From: Saprospirales bacterium
Lineage (GTDB): Bacteria > Bacteroidota > Bacteroidia > Chitinophagales > Saprospiraceae
Length of the DNA: 40,085 nucleotides
Direction: 5' to 3'
Assembly: GCA_007695145.1 (NCBI GenBank)
Contig: REEI01000052.1
Span: forward strand, 1-40,085
Each line of letters begins with the position of its first letter. Position 1 is the first letter of the stretch. A program made the translations under genes and the position numbers. Below are positions 1 to 10,600 of the stretch, piece after piece. Below the pieces are notes generated by a model. The model did no database searches and was not told the DNA's origin. It saw nothing but the letters and a program-made list of their open reading frames with translations.

Positions 1-387
1 TTTGTATCAAGACAAAAAGTAAAGGAAAACTTGAGATAACTATTCAATAGCAAAAGGACTTGATTGATGAGAAGCAAAAATTGTGTACAAGTCATTGATG
101 CACAAATGGATAAGGTAATTAGACAATGTATTATATTGCTATCTTAACTACCGAATTTAAAGAAGTTAAGTGGGGGAACTTTAGTAAATAATTCTGAAAG
201 GAGCGTCCGATAATTGGTGTTTACTTTTTAAGATTGGCCCTCATTGACTTGTCTTGAGTGAAATTAACAAGGACTAAATGAGCTTTATTATTTAATAGCC
301 TAATACAATAAAAAAATTTTGTTAGAATAGGTGGTGTTAAAACTATTAACTATTATTGCGTTATAAATACTGCTAAACTCAATTCTC
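1..387. other. Intergenic, no gene seen
   Basis: AT-rich sequence with frequent stops in all frames. I see no convincing coding region, RNA gene or terminator. It presumably carries the promoter of the permease that starts at 388, but no good TAnnTTTG box stands close to that start. Confidence 0.5.
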
Positions 388-1470
388 ATGAAATCCTGGA
401 CCATACCTCTTTGGATCATTTCTGTGGCAGTGATTATTGTTTTTCTCATTGCAGCAAAGCGAATTTTAATTCCGATGGTAATTGCTGTAGCTATTTGGTA
501 TTTGATAGAATCCTTATCCATCGGTTTGCGGTCAATAAAAATTGGTAAGACCAAAACCCGCATGATCCCACGCTGGGTGGCGATCATTATTTCTTCAGTG
601 ATTATTATGGGGGCCTTTCTGGGTGGTGTTCAAATAATTGTGTCTAACTTTCAGGGCATGGCCAAAGCAGTAACAGGTTATGAAGACCAAATAGAGGAAT
701 TTATGCTGACTGTGGGGGGATTTTTTGGTATCGAGGGAGTGCCGGCTATTGGTGACCTAATGAGAGAATTTGAGGTGGGTAATCTTGTAAGGCCCCTTGT
801 TGACACCCTTGCTAACCTCTTTGCTAGCCTAATTCTGGTCATTATTTACGTGATTTTTTTGATATTGGAACGCAATACCTTTAAAACCAAGCTCAGGAAA
901 ATGTTTACTGCAGAATCGAGATATCAAGCCTTTGCTGGAGTAATGAGACAGGTGAATGACTCAATCAGAACCTATATTACCGTTAAAATTTTTACCAGCT
1001 TCCTCACCGGGTTTTTAAGTTTTCTGGTCATGACATTTTTCGGATTGGATTTTGCGCTATTTTGGGCATTTCTCATATTCCTGCTCAATTTTATTCCCAG
1101 TCTGGGTTCGATTACCGCTACTTCATTGCCACTTTTATTTTCTCTAATACAGTTTGAATCATTCAGTACTTTTTTTCTGCTGCTTATCCTACTGGTTGGT
1201 ATTCAAATTTTGGTGGGAAATTACATCGATCCTCTGCTTATGGGAAGTCAGTTGAATATCAGTCCATTGGTTATACTATTTTCTCTAGTAGCTTGGGGAA
1301 GTATTTGGGGCTTTGCCGGAATGATATTCAGCGTGCCAATTATGGCCGTATTGATCATTACCTTTGGCCAGTTTCCTCAAACTCGTCCCATAGCGGTGCT
1401 GCTCTCTTCAAAAGGAGAAATTAAAGTGAAAACCCTGGGGAGTTCTGAAAAAATGGAAGAAGAGAAATGA
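388..1470 (+). CDS. AI-2E family transporter (PerM/TqsA-like permease)
   Basis: A 360-residue polytopic inner-membrane protein of the AI-2E/PerM family (UPF0118), whose members include exporters of small molecules and Na+/H+ antiporters. Two hydrophobic segments come first (about residues 6-45), then a third near 65-90, a more polar stretch with amphipathic helices (about 90-140), and a C-terminal bundle from about 140 to 335. The family signatures are visible: LLNFIPSLGS near residue 230, and a PLLMGSQLNISPLV segment followed by the glycine-rich GFAGMIFSVPIMAVL near the end. The ATG at 388 puts the first membrane segment at the very N-terminus, as expected. The tail is charged (KMEEEK). It stands alone, convergent with the sirtuin. 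The substrate cannot be told from sequence; the family name should not be read as proof of autoinducer transport. Confidence 0.9.
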   Translation: MKSWTIPLWIISVAVIIVFLIAAKRILIPMVIAVAIWYLIESLSIGLRSIKIGKTKTRMIPRWVAIIISSVIIMGAFLGGVQIIVSNFQGMAKAVTGYEDQIEEFMLTVGGFFGIEGVPAIGDLMREFEVGNLVRPLVDTLANLFASLILVIIYVIFLILERNTFKTKLRKMFTAESRYQAFAGVMRQVNDSIRTYITVKIFTSFLTGFLSFLVMTFFGLDFALFWAFLIFLLNFIPSLGSITATSLPLLFSLIQFESFSTFFLLLILLVGIQILVGNYIDPLLMGSQLNISPLVILFSLVAWGSIWGFAGMIFSVPIMAVLIITFGQFPQTRPIAVLLSSKGEIKVKTLGSSEKMEEEK

Positions 1471-1699
1471 TATACTTATCTGCTAGCTTACCTGTGTCCA
1501 GGTTATTTTTATTTTACCACTCCTAGCGGCTATTCGCTCAACCTTTATTCCCACTGCCCATAAGTAACTGCTAAATAATTTGTGCCCTTTAATTTTTATG
1601 ATCTCAATATAATACTCACTCCAATTTGCCATTCACTAAGACCTGAGACCAGGTAAGGGAACCCAATGTACTAATTCATTAAGGGTTTTATTGTCAAAC

Positions 1700-2386
1700 C
1701 TAATTTTTGAACTCACTCAGTACTTTTTTCATTCCCGATGAAGCACTTTCCTTCAAGACTGTTAGACGGCTGCCAAAGTACTTATTAAGTTCATTGGTCG
1801 GTTTGGGGTCTATGTACCAAATTTGCGAGTGAGGAGCGGATTGTAAGACCAGACCCGCTGCGGGGTAGACCTGAAGGGATGTTCCAATGACAATTACCAC
1901 ATCAGCACTTTTAACTAATTTTTCAGCAGACTCCATCATCGGAACCAATTCGCCGAACCACACTATATGAGGTCTAAGTTGCCCTCCCCTTGGACAGGAG
2001 TCTCCCCAATTTATATCTCCCTCAATATCGATAATGTAGTTTTCATCCTTTTCACTTCTCGCTTTTTTTAGTTCTCCGTGCAAGTGCAAGACATTTTTAC
2101 TTCCTGCCCTTTCGTGAAGATCATCAACGTTTTGGGTGACGACTTTTACATCCGCGTAATTTTGTAGTTCAGCACAAATGAGGTGAGCATCGTTAGGTTT
2201 AACGCTTTTCAGTTGTCGTCTCCTGTGATTGTAGAAGTCGAGCACCAGCTCAGGGTTCCTATGCCACCCTTCTATAGATGCAACCTGCATGACATCGTAC
2301 CCTTCCCATAGCCCACCGGCTCCCCTGAATGTTTGGATTCCACTTTCTGCACTTATTCCTGCTCCTGATAAAATGACAATTTCCAT
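1700..2386 (-). CDS. cobB: NAD-dependent protein deacylase, sirtuin class III (CobB-like)
   Basis: A 228-residue Sir2 protein that removes acyl groups from lysines using NAD+, releasing nicotinamide and O-acyl-ADP-ribose; cytoplasmic. GAGISAESGI (residues 8-17) begins the NAD-binding fold, TQNVD (84-88) is the Sir2 motif, HLHG gives the catalytic His103, and LRPHIVWFGE follows. Tyr52 and Arg55 form the YxxR motif that marks desuccinylase/demalonylase activity in SIRT5 and E. coli CobB. The structural zinc site is largely gone: where CobB has paired cysteines, only Cys131 remains, and the first pair is replaced by RSEKDEN. This appears common in Bacteroidota sirtuins (from memory). The gene starts 22 bp after the nnr stop, so the two probably form an operon joining NAD repair with NAD consumption. 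Confidence 0.93.
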   Translation of the reverse strand: MEIVILSGAGISAESGIQTFRGAGGLWEGYDVMQVASIEGWHRNPELVLDFYNHRRRQLKSVKPNDAHLICAELQNYADVKVVTQNVDDLHERAGSKNVLHLHGELKKARSEKDENYIIDIEGDINWGDSCPRGGQLRPHIVWFGELVPMMESAEKLVKSADVVIVIGTSLQVYPAAGLVLQSAPHSQIWYIDPKPTNELNKYFGSRLTVLKESASSGMKKVLSEFKN

Positions 2387-2408
2387 TGAGTAATCGTTTG
2401 CTGATATG

Positions 2409-3938
2409 CTAAATTAGTTCTTTCATTGCAATGGGGATATTTTGGGCAATATCGCTTGCCAATATGCCATCCTCACCCAGTTGATAAGTTGCCAGGTCAC
2501 CTGCTCTGCCATGAATATACATGCCTGCTGCTGCCGCATTTTCCCCCGACAAACCTCGGCCAAGTAGTGCAGCTATGACCCCCGTGAGGACATCTCCTGA
2601 ACCCGCAGTTGCCATGCCGCAGTTGCCGGTCGGATTGAAGAAAGCTATTCCACCAGGAGTAGATAAACGACTGTATCTTCCCTTGTAAATTATATGTATG
2701 CCGTACTTCACTGATGCCTGCCTTTGTATTTCAAGGGTTTCAAAGTCATTTGCACCCAATCCAAAAAGACGACTAAATTCTCCGGGATGAGGGGTGAGGA
2801 TCGAATTCGGTGGAAGCTTGCAAAGCAATTTATTAGATGCCACAATATTCAATGCATCTGCATCCAATACGAGTTTTGTGGCAGAAGGGATTTGATTCAA
2901 TAACCACAATAATAGATCAGTCGCTTCCGGAGATTGGCCTAATCCCGGTCCACAGGCAATTGCATCGAAATCACTGAGGTTGATGCCATTGAAACCTTGG
3001 AATTCCTTACCCATTGAAGAAAAAATTGCTTCGGGAAGGGCCGTCTGAATAGGAGTTAGACAGGACTCGTCTGAGAGAATATATAAAAGTCCTGCCCCCG
3101 CCCGTAAACAACCTCTACCACTGAGGATAGCTGCCCCGGCAAAACCCGGCTGACCAGCAATAAGCAACACCTTTCCCATTACTCCTTTATGGCTAAATTT
3201 CCCCCTGGGGGGGATCGCATTTTTTACAGCTTCTTTGCAGAGAAAAAAGTTATTGCAATCTAACTCATCGACTCCCCTTTTTAATAGACCAATGGATTCG
3301 AAGTCCCACTGTTTTACTCTCTCTTCGCTTTCCGGCATCAAAAATGATAGTTTTGGGAATTCAAAAGAGAGTACATGGTCAGCCTGGATAGAATCTCCAA
3401 CAGTAGTCTCATCGGCAAACATTCCGGTGGGTATATCTATGGAGATGGTTTTATTTGGAAGCGAATTGACCTTTCTTACAACCCTCAGGAAATTTCCTTC
3501 AAGAGGCTTGTTTAAGCCTGACCCTAGCAGAGCATCAATAATGAAATCCCCGGGTCCAATTTGACTTAAATCTGTTAAAGTTGAAAGTATTTTAATTCGA
3601 TTTGGAAAAATTTTTATAAATTTGTCGAAGTTTGTCTTGCAATCTTCGGAAGCTTTGTCGGGATTTCCGAGAAATAGTACATTTATATTGTAGTGTTCGA
3701 TGATCAATAATCTCGCTACAGCTAAACCATCGCCACCGTTGTTTCCAGGACCGGCTAGCACCATAATTCTATTTTCCCGCGAGGGAAAGTTTTTTACAAA
3801 CCAGTGGCAGAAAATTTTAGAAGCGCGTTCCATTAACTCCAGGGAGGTAATGGGTTCGTTCAAAATAGTGAATTGGTCCAAAGTGGACACTTGATCGGCT
3901 GTCGGTATCTTTAAAGAGAAATTGTTAAGGTTGAACAT
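2409..3938 (-). CDS. nnr: Bifunctional NAD(P)H-hydrate epimerase / ADP-dependent NAD(P)H-hydrate dehydratase
   Basis: A metabolite-repair enzyme that interconverts R- and S-NAD(P)HX and dehydrates the S form back to NAD(P)H with ADP. From the ATG at 3938 it has 509 residues. The N-terminal YjeF_N (epimerase) domain runs to about residue 220, with the GPGNNGGDG signature near 64-71. The C-terminal ribokinase-like YjeF_C domain covers about 230-505, with LTPHPGEFSRL and the phosphate-loop ATAGSGDVLTG. The reading frame stays open upstream to 3986, but only through a TTG; the ATG at 3938 places YjeF_N (MFNLNNFSLKIPTADQV) at a normal distance. The fused architecture is the usual bacterial one. 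It is the first gene of a probable two-gene unit with the sirtuin. Confidence 0.93.
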   Translation of the reverse strand: MFNLNNFSLKIPTADQVSTLDQFTILNEPITSLELMERASKIFCHWFVKNFPSRENRIMVLAGPGNNGGDGLAVARLLIIEHYNINVLFLGNPDKASEDCKTNFDKFIKIFPNRIKILSTLTDLSQIGPGDFIIDALLGSGLNKPLEGNFLRVVRKVNSLPNKTISIDIPTGMFADETTVGDSIQADHVLSFEFPKLSFLMPESEERVKQWDFESIGLLKRGVDELDCNNFFLCKEAVKNAIPPRGKFSHKGVMGKVLLIAGQPGFAGAAILSGRGCLRAGAGLLYILSDESCLTPIQTALPEAIFSSMGKEFQGFNGINLSDFDAIACGPGLGQSPEATDLLLWLLNQIPSATKLVLDADALNIVASNKLLCKLPPNSILTPHPGEFSRLFGLGANDFETLEIQRQASVKYGIHIIYKGRYSRLSTPGGIAFFNPTGNCGMATAGSGDVLTGVIAALLGRGLSGENAAAAGMYIHGRAGDLATYQLGEDGILASDIAQNIPIAMKELI

Positions 3939-4132
3939 TTTTTTTGCATTGATGAAATTATAAATACTTGTCGATTGTTTTCTCAATATTTGGTACTAAC
4001 TATGCCAAATTTAAAAAGATAGTACGATTTTTGCAGATGTTAGATGTCGAAATGTATTTGGACGTAATGTTTCGACAAAGTTATAATTGTTGACCAAATG
4101 ATAAATCAATCGGATTGAAAATACTTTTACGA

Positions 4133-5161
4133 ATGAGAATCAATCTTTTAGTGGTCGCATTGATGGCATTTACCTTCAGTGCTGCAATGGCTCAGGATCT
4201 GCATTATAGCCAGTTCTTCAATAGCCCTCTCAATAAAAATCCGGCACTTACGGGTATTTTTAACGGAGATGTAAGATTTGCTGCGAATTACAAACATCAG
4301 TGGTATTCTGTCCCAGTTCCCTATCTTACCTTTACTGGGACTTACGACCAAAAATTTCTTGGAAATGATCCGTCTGGCAATTTTTTCAGTGGAGGCCTAC
4401 TTCTGAACTATGACAGGGCAGGAGATTCGAGACTGGTGATGCTCCAGGGGGGATTATCTCTATCTTACACTATGGTTTTAAATGAGAACAACTTGCTGAC
4501 AGCAGGCGTTCAGGGAAGTTACTCCCATCGCTCCTTTCACTATGGCTCCAACCTGCAATGGCACAATCAGTTTGATGGAGTGATGTTCAATCCAATGTTG
4601 GATTCTGGCGAACCCTTTGAAGAGGGTAGAGATGGCTTTGGTAATGTGACTCTCGGTGCCGGGCTCAACTATCGCTGGCAAAAAACAGAGCGGACAAATG
4701 TAGATTTCGGAGGTGCTATTCACCACATCAATACTCCTGACCATACTTTCTATGAGGATGGGAGGATTGACTGGCCCAACCGGTTCTCGATCTACCTCGG
4801 AAGCACCATACAGTTGAGCCAACTCCTGGATTTTAAACTCTATGGATTATTGCAGTTTCAGGGACCCGCACACGAATACGTACCCGGAGCTTTTTTAAGT
4901 TTTCACATTGGTCAGCGTCGGGGAAGTAAATTTATTATGGATATTGGATGTCTTGCCAGATTCAATGATGAGGAGACGGATGCCATCATTCCGATGGTCG
5001 GCTTTGATTTCAACAACTGGTACATTGGTGTAAGTTACGACATTAATTTATCGGACTTTAAAGTAGCCACAGATCGCTATGGTGGCCCTGAAATTTCATT
5101 TAGATATATTATTGCGAATGTCAGGCCACTGAGTGACTTTAAGACTTGCCCAATATTCTAA
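4133..5161 (+). CDS. PorP/SprF family type IX secretion system membrane protein
   Basis: A 342-residue outer-membrane beta-barrel protein. A signal peptide (hydrophobic core LLVVALMAFTFSAAMA, cleaved before QDLHYSQ) leads into the family hallmark YSQFFNSPLNKNPALTG and NYKHQW within the first 65 mature residues. Alternating beta strands rich in glycine and aromatic residues follow to the end. PorP/SprF proteins work with the type IX system; SprF-type paralogues are each needed for export of a neighbouring CHU_C-type cargo, as SprF is for SprB. I chose the ATG at 4133; the upstream TTG at 4115 only lengthens the signal peptide. It is the first gene of a three-gene cluster with the PorE-like and giant CHU_C genes, and its end lies 20 bp before the next start. 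Its partner is therefore probably the 1242-residue protein. Confidence 0.93.
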   Translation: MRINLLVVALMAFTFSAAMAQDLHYSQFFNSPLNKNPALTGIFNGDVRFAANYKHQWYSVPVPYLTFTGTYDQKFLGNDPSGNFFSGGLLLNYDRAGDSRLVMLQGGLSLSYTMVLNENNLLTAGVQGSYSHRSFHYGSNLQWHNQFDGVMFNPMLDSGEPFEEGRDGFGNVTLGAGLNYRWQKTERTNVDFGGAIHHINTPDHTFYEDGRIDWPNRFSIYLGSTIQLSQLLDFKLYGLLQFQGPAHEYVPGAFLSFHIGQRRGSKFIMDIGCLARFNDEETDAIIPMVGFDFNNWYIGVSYDINLSDFKVATDRYGGPEISFRYIIANVRPLSDFKTCPIF

Positions 5162-5181
5162 ACCAATTAAGCTGGAGATCG

Positions 5182-7608
5182 ATGAATTTATTCAAATACT
5201 TGTTTTTGATCCTTTTTGTTTCCGCCCCTGCTATAGGCAGCTCTCAGACGCTCAATGCGTTTCTCAGAGCTGCAGAGGAGGCTGTTGAGAAGGAAGATTT
5301 TTATTCTGCTCTGGTGTTTTACAGCAATGCACTTGAGTTTGATACTAGTAATATTGATGTAGCCTACAAGGTGGCGGAGTCAGCCAGGAAATTTAACAGT
5401 TTCTCCATGGCGGCGAAATACTATCAAATGGTGTATGACCATCAAACAGAGGCAGAGTACCCACTTGCAGGATTTTATTTTGCCCTAATGAATAAAAGAA
5501 TGGGTAATTACGAAAAGGCTGCTGAGCATTTCAGTATTTACCTCAGTGAATACGAGGATGACGATGAGGAATACACAAGAAGGGCAAACCGACTCATGGA
5601 AGCTGCCATTTGGGCCCAGGAAATAGTCGACAATCCCTGGGACGAATTCAATATTAATCATACCGGAGGAGATTTAAATACTCCTTTTACTGAGTTTGGA
5701 GCAATCAAGGTTGGAGACAGTATGTATTTTTCATCTATGAGATTTGACAATCCCAAGGATGATTATGTCCCCAAAAGACCCATTACCCACATCATTTTAT
5801 CTGATGGGGAAATGAGTATCCCCCTTCCGGATTCAATCAATCTACCTAGAGTACATACTGCTCACACTGCATTCAGCCCAGAATTGGACAGAGTTTATTA
5901 CACTATTTGTGAGTACCTCAGTGGGCGAAGTATTCGCTGTGATCTTTTTTTTAGAGACATAGTTGATGGAGTTTGGGGAGCTTCCAATAAACTACCGGAT
6001 ACCATCAATTTAACCGGATATACGGCTACCCAACCAAGTGTTGGACTGGATCCAATGACCGGTAAAAGGGTTCTGTACTTTGTTTCAGATCGCCCTGGAG
6101 GGGCTGGTGGCCTGGACCTTTGGGCTGCTGAAATTCTTGACAACGGGGAATTTGGAGACCCCTTTAACCTGGAATCCATCAATACTGAAGAAGACGATAT
6201 TACGCCCTTTTACCACTTTGCAACCAATACCCTTTATTTTTCCAGTATGGGTTATAAAGGTCTTGGTGGATTTGATATCTACAAGGCCTACGATGACAAT
6301 GGTCAATGGGGAGAGGTAACTCATTTGGGATACCCATTAAATACCAGTTATGACGAAACATATTACACGCTTTCAGACGACAGTCGAAATGCCCTTTTTT
6401 CTTCGAATCGCCAGGAGTCCTTTTTTATAGATCCTGAAAAGGAGGCCTGTTGTTTCGACATCTATGAAGTGGATATTCTGCCATTTCTCCACCTGATCAC
6501 TCAGACATTTGATGCAATAACCCGGGATTCCGTTTACGGTGCGGTCATTCAGTTAGTTGATTTGGCAGATCCTGAAAATCTTATCATTGAATATTTTGAT
6601 CCCGAGGAGGTAGAGTACCGTTTTCCATTAGATCGCGATCGGGACTACATGCTCATTACCAATAAGGAAGGGTATTTTCCCGATACCCTCTACTTCAATA
6701 CGGTCAATATCCCCAATGAAGAGGACCTCCTAAAGCAGATTTATCTTCAGCCTGACTTTCTTGAATTGGATGTGCTGGTTTTTGATGCGAGAACAAGACA
6801 ACCTCTGCTTGGTGTAACAGTGGCAGTGGTCAATACCGATGATCCTGACTTCGCAAGATTAGAACAGCTCAATTCGGATGATAATAGGTTCAACTTTGAT
6901 ATAAGGCGTGGAGACAATTACAGGATATTGGCCAGTAGAAAAGGATATGCTACAGGCACCGAGGTGCTTCGGCCTGAGGAGTACGAGGGCTTGACCACAG
7001 TGGAAAAGAGGATATACCTCGACATTGGAAGTCTGGCCGATTTTCTGCCACTTGTTTTGTATTTCGACAACGATGAGCCCGATAGGAGGAGTTGGAACCG
7101 AAATACAGACGTGCTTTATTCAGAGACCTTTCCACCCTATTTTGAGAAGAGAGACGAGTTTGTAGCTACCTACACGGAACCGCTTTCCGGTCCGGAAGCC
7201 AGAGAAGCGGGATTGAAGCTGACCAGATTCTTTGAAACTGAGGTTAAAAAAGGACATGAGGATCTGTTTAGCTTTTTGGAAGTTTTGGTGCCACATCTCG
7301 AAGCAGGAGACCGCGTCAATATTTACCTTAAAGGTTACGCTTCTCCACGGGCCTCTAGGGAGTACAATTTTATTCTTGGCTTGAGAAGGATTAACAGTGT
7401 TAAAAATGATCTGTTAAAATATGAGGACGGGATTTTGAGTAAATACATCGACAATGGTTTGCTCAATATTCGCGAAGAGTCCTTTGGCTCAACCAGTGCT
7501 CCTCCGGATGTCATTGGAGATCTCGATGATGAGAGAAACTCCATCTACAGCCTGGGGGCCTCCAAGGAAAGACGTGTGGAGATTATTCAAATAGAGGTGG
7601 GGCAGTAA
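5182..7608 (+). CDS. PorE-like protein: TPR, PD40 propeller, carboxypeptidase-regulatory and OmpA C-terminal domains
   Basis: An 808-residue periplasmic or outer-membrane-associated protein. In order: a signal peptide (ending APAIGSSQ), TPR-like helices (about 22-145, including YSALVFYSNALEFD), a PD40/WD40-type beta-propeller (about 150-435; repeated motifs such as YFSSMRFDN, VLYFVSDRPGG, LYFSSMGYKG), two regulatory-like beta-sandwich stretches (about 450-610), and an OmpA_C-like domain to the end (LVLYFDNDEPD, then GYASPRASREYN and LGLRRINSV, then SKERRVEI). This is the domain order of Porphyromonas PorE, which binds peptidoglycan and partners PorP. The aspartate of the classic OmpA TD motif is a serine here, while the arginine is kept. 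The ATG at 5182 follows a GGAG; an in-frame TTG at 5146 overlaps the previous gene and is less likely. It probably anchors the neighbouring PorP-like barrel to the cell wall. Confidence 0.88.
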   Translation: MNLFKYLFLILFVSAPAIGSSQTLNAFLRAAEEAVEKEDFYSALVFYSNALEFDTSNIDVAYKVAESARKFNSFSMAAKYYQMVYDHQTEAEYPLAGFYFALMNKRMGNYEKAAEHFSIYLSEYEDDDEEYTRRANRLMEAAIWAQEIVDNPWDEFNINHTGGDLNTPFTEFGAIKVGDSMYFSSMRFDNPKDDYVPKRPITHIILSDGEMSIPLPDSINLPRVHTAHTAFSPELDRVYYTICEYLSGRSIRCDLFFRDIVDGVWGASNKLPDTINLTGYTATQPSVGLDPMTGKRVLYFVSDRPGGAGGLDLWAAEILDNGEFGDPFNLESINTEEDDITPFYHFATNTLYFSSMGYKGLGGFDIYKAYDDNGQWGEVTHLGYPLNTSYDETYYTLSDDSRNALFSSNRQESFFIDPEKEACCFDIYEVDILPFLHLITQTFDAITRDSVYGAVIQLVDLADPENLIIEYFDPEEVEYRFPLDRDRDYMLITNKEGYFPDTLYFNTVNIPNEEDLLKQIYLQPDFLELDVLVFDARTRQPLLGVTVAVVNTDDPDFARLEQLNSDDNRFNFDIRRGDNYRILASRKGYATGTEVLRPEEYEGLTTVEKRIYLDIGSLADFLPLVLYFDNDEPDRRSWNRNTDVLYSETFPPYFEKRDEFVATYTEPLSGPEAREAGLKLTRFFETEVKKGHEDLFSFLEVLVPHLEAGDRVNIYLKGYASPRASREYNFILGLRRINSVKNDLLKYEDGILSKYIDNGLLNIREESFGSTSAPPDVIGDLDDERNSIYSLGASKERRVEIIQIEVGQ

Positions 7609-7643
7609 TAATTATTGTTATCAAAACCCGAAAGATTACCGTC

Positions 7644-10600
7644 ATGCAAAAAGGTGTTCAATATAAAGTTAAGAGTTTGAGAAAGAATTCCAACAAATGG
7701 TTGCTTTCAATCGCAATTTTTATTTTTCTTGGTGTTTTTTCAGCAGGTGAAGCTTTCGCCAGCCACATCGTGGGTGGAGAGTTGACTTATCGCTGTCTTG
7801 GAAATAATCGAATTGAAATTATTCTAACGGTTTACAGGGATTGTGAAAATGCACTCCCTGGTGCTGAATTTGATGATCCTGCCTCCGTTGCAGTTTTTAG
7901 GAAAACTCAATCAGGTGTCTATAATTTATTTACTCCCACCATTAATTTAGAGGGAGGAACCACAGCCTCTGGTCAAATATTACTTTTCTTCAATGGGGCA
8001 GATACTTTGAGAGATCCAATTCCTTCGGGCTGCCTGGATGAAGAACTCGCTCCGGACGTCTGTGTCCAAAGAGCTGTATATCGAAGAACTATTACACGGT
8101 TTCCCTCTTTTCGGGGGGACCTTCATTTGGTCTATCAGCGCTGTTGTCGAAATACTCTGATTGACAATATAGAGGAGCCTTTGGAGACTGGTGCAAGTTA
8201 CAGGTTAACCCTTACTCAGGAAGCTCGTGAAACCTGTAATTCAGCACCTGACATAGCAGACTTTCCCCCGCTTTATTTATGCAGGGGTGTACCCTTTAGC
8301 ATTCCGCAGGGTGGTCCGGATATAGACGGAGACTCTGTAGTTTATCGCTTGTGTGCCCCATTTGTAGGTGCAACAATCAATCAACCAAAGCCTCAACCTG
8401 CCAATCCTCCCCCTTACGATTCTGTTGCATGGATCAACCCACCCTATTCCACTCTGGACATGCTGGGTAACCCAAATGATCCGCTTGTCATTGATCCGCA
8501 AACAGGGGTTATTAGCGGCACACCCCTTGTGAACGGTCAATTTTTAGTGGGAATTTGCTATGAAGAGTACAGAGAGGGGCGATTTATTAATTCCTTCCAG
8601 CGGGATTTTCAACTGAATATTAGGTCTTGCGATTTTGGACCAATTGCTGATTTTGAACTTCCTGAAAAGTTATGTGATAACTTACTTACTTTTATCAATA
8701 CCAGCGTGGATGCCAATAATTTTGAATGGTGGGTGGATTCAGGAGATGGCCCGGTTTTCTTCAGCGATGAAGAAGATCCCCCAACTTATGAGTTTCCCGA
8801 TACCGGCCAATACTTTGTAACTCTTATTGCCGGCCAGGATTCCCTTTGTTTTGATACCCTTACAAAACCCATTCAGATTACTATTAGTGGAATAGTGCCT
8901 GACTTTGAGGTGGTGCTGGAAGAGTGTCAGGACTCCATAGTGCTGGCTCCCGTTGATCTTAGTACTGATTCCATAGCTGAAATTGTAAAATGGTTCTGGG
9001 AAGTGGATACCGGAGATTCCATCCTAACCAGTTCAGATCAAGCGCCAAAATGGGTGTTCTACGACCCATTGACAGTTGATATTAGACTGACAGTGACCTC
9101 ATCTGACAGTTGTACAGAGTCAATTTTTAAGGAAAATATTAGATTGGGTATTTTTGACTTTGAATTTGTAGGGGATACCGTGGAGGTATGTCCATGGGAG
9201 CCTACGAGAATCGTACTCATTAGTGACCCGAACCTTATGTATACCTGGTCGCCGGAGCGAGGTCTTGATCTCACTGATCCTCATGATCCAATAGTTATTA
9301 CTGACTCATCTGCCTTGTACAGAGTTACTATTACGGATGGAATTTGTGAAGTAGTAGATTCTATTATGGTAATAGTGAAACCCGTTAGCGAAATTATCCT
9401 CACTGATCTAGCTGATAGCTGTGATCTTGAGCGAGTGGTTATAGCTGAGGGCCTGGTGCCAGGAAGCGGCCTGTGGTATGATGATAATTCCTACTCCAAT
9501 GAAATAGGGCAAGGAGATACACTAAGAATTGACGTGCCCATATCCCGCAGGGTGTATTTTACGGGTATTGACACCATCTCTGAGTGCCTCATTCGGGATA
9601 GTATTGACCTAAGAAGCTTCATTGTTAACCTGGAATACGATGCGAAATACGATTTTTGTATCAATGAGTTTGGGGTGATCAATCTCCAAAATATTGATCC
9701 GCTTGACTCTATTACCATTACCTGGGAACCCAATGATCTAATTGTCTCTGATCTGGACCAAACGGAAATCACTGTTTTTAGTGATGTTCCCATAATCACT
9801 GTCCTGTATTTTGAGGCCTTCAATCAATTTGGGTGTGAGCTCAGGGATTCCATCGTTGTTGAGTATCATCCATTTGAGGAAGTTTCGTTTGAATTTGAAT
9901 ATACCTGTGGAGACAGTTCTGTCCAATTTTTCAACACCACGCCGGGCAATCCGCCCATTTTGTGGGATTTTGGAGATGGAAACTCCAGTACAGAGAACAA
10001 CCCTGTTCATACCTATAGTGAGGAAGGAGTTTACGTGGTAACATTGACGTCTACATGGTTTTGTCCCGATAGTGATACTGCAACTATTGTCATCAACTTT
10101 TTTGATATTTCCCTAACCGATACCATTATCGCCTGCTTTGGAGATCCGATTACGCTGAATCCCGGGGGTGATCCCGGATTGTCATACCAGTGGAGCCCGG
10201 AAGACCTCTTTAGTGATCCGACTGAGGCCAGCCCTACCATTCAGGTGGATGAAGATACCAGAGTTACCGTGATAATATTTGACCCTGAAGCGGATACAAG
10301 CTGTATTAGATTTGATACCATTGATATTATCGTACCTCCGATATTTTCAATTTCTGTGGATCCCGACACCATTATCAGTTGCACTGAGGAGCAGGTGACT
10401 TTAAGTGTTGATGTCAACCCACCGAATGCTGATGTTTCTATTGTATGGACAAATGATGCAGGTGAGATAGTCGGTACTACTCCTGAAATTGAAATAACAA
10501 CTGGCCAATCGAGCTTTTATACAGTAACTGTGACGGATGAATTTGGTTGCCAGTTGACTGAAACTATCCCTGAGCTGTTTGACTTATTTGACTTCAATAT

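Noticed and set aside
388-1470. Quorum-sensing autoinducer exporter
   Set aside because: The family name suggests this, but no LuxS or other AI-2 gene is visible and related members move other substrates.
4115-4132. TTG start for the PorP/SprF-like protein
   Set aside because: The ATG at 4133 gives a complete signal peptide; the same logic removes the TTG starts at 5146, 19389, 20531, 25178, 29042 and 33940.
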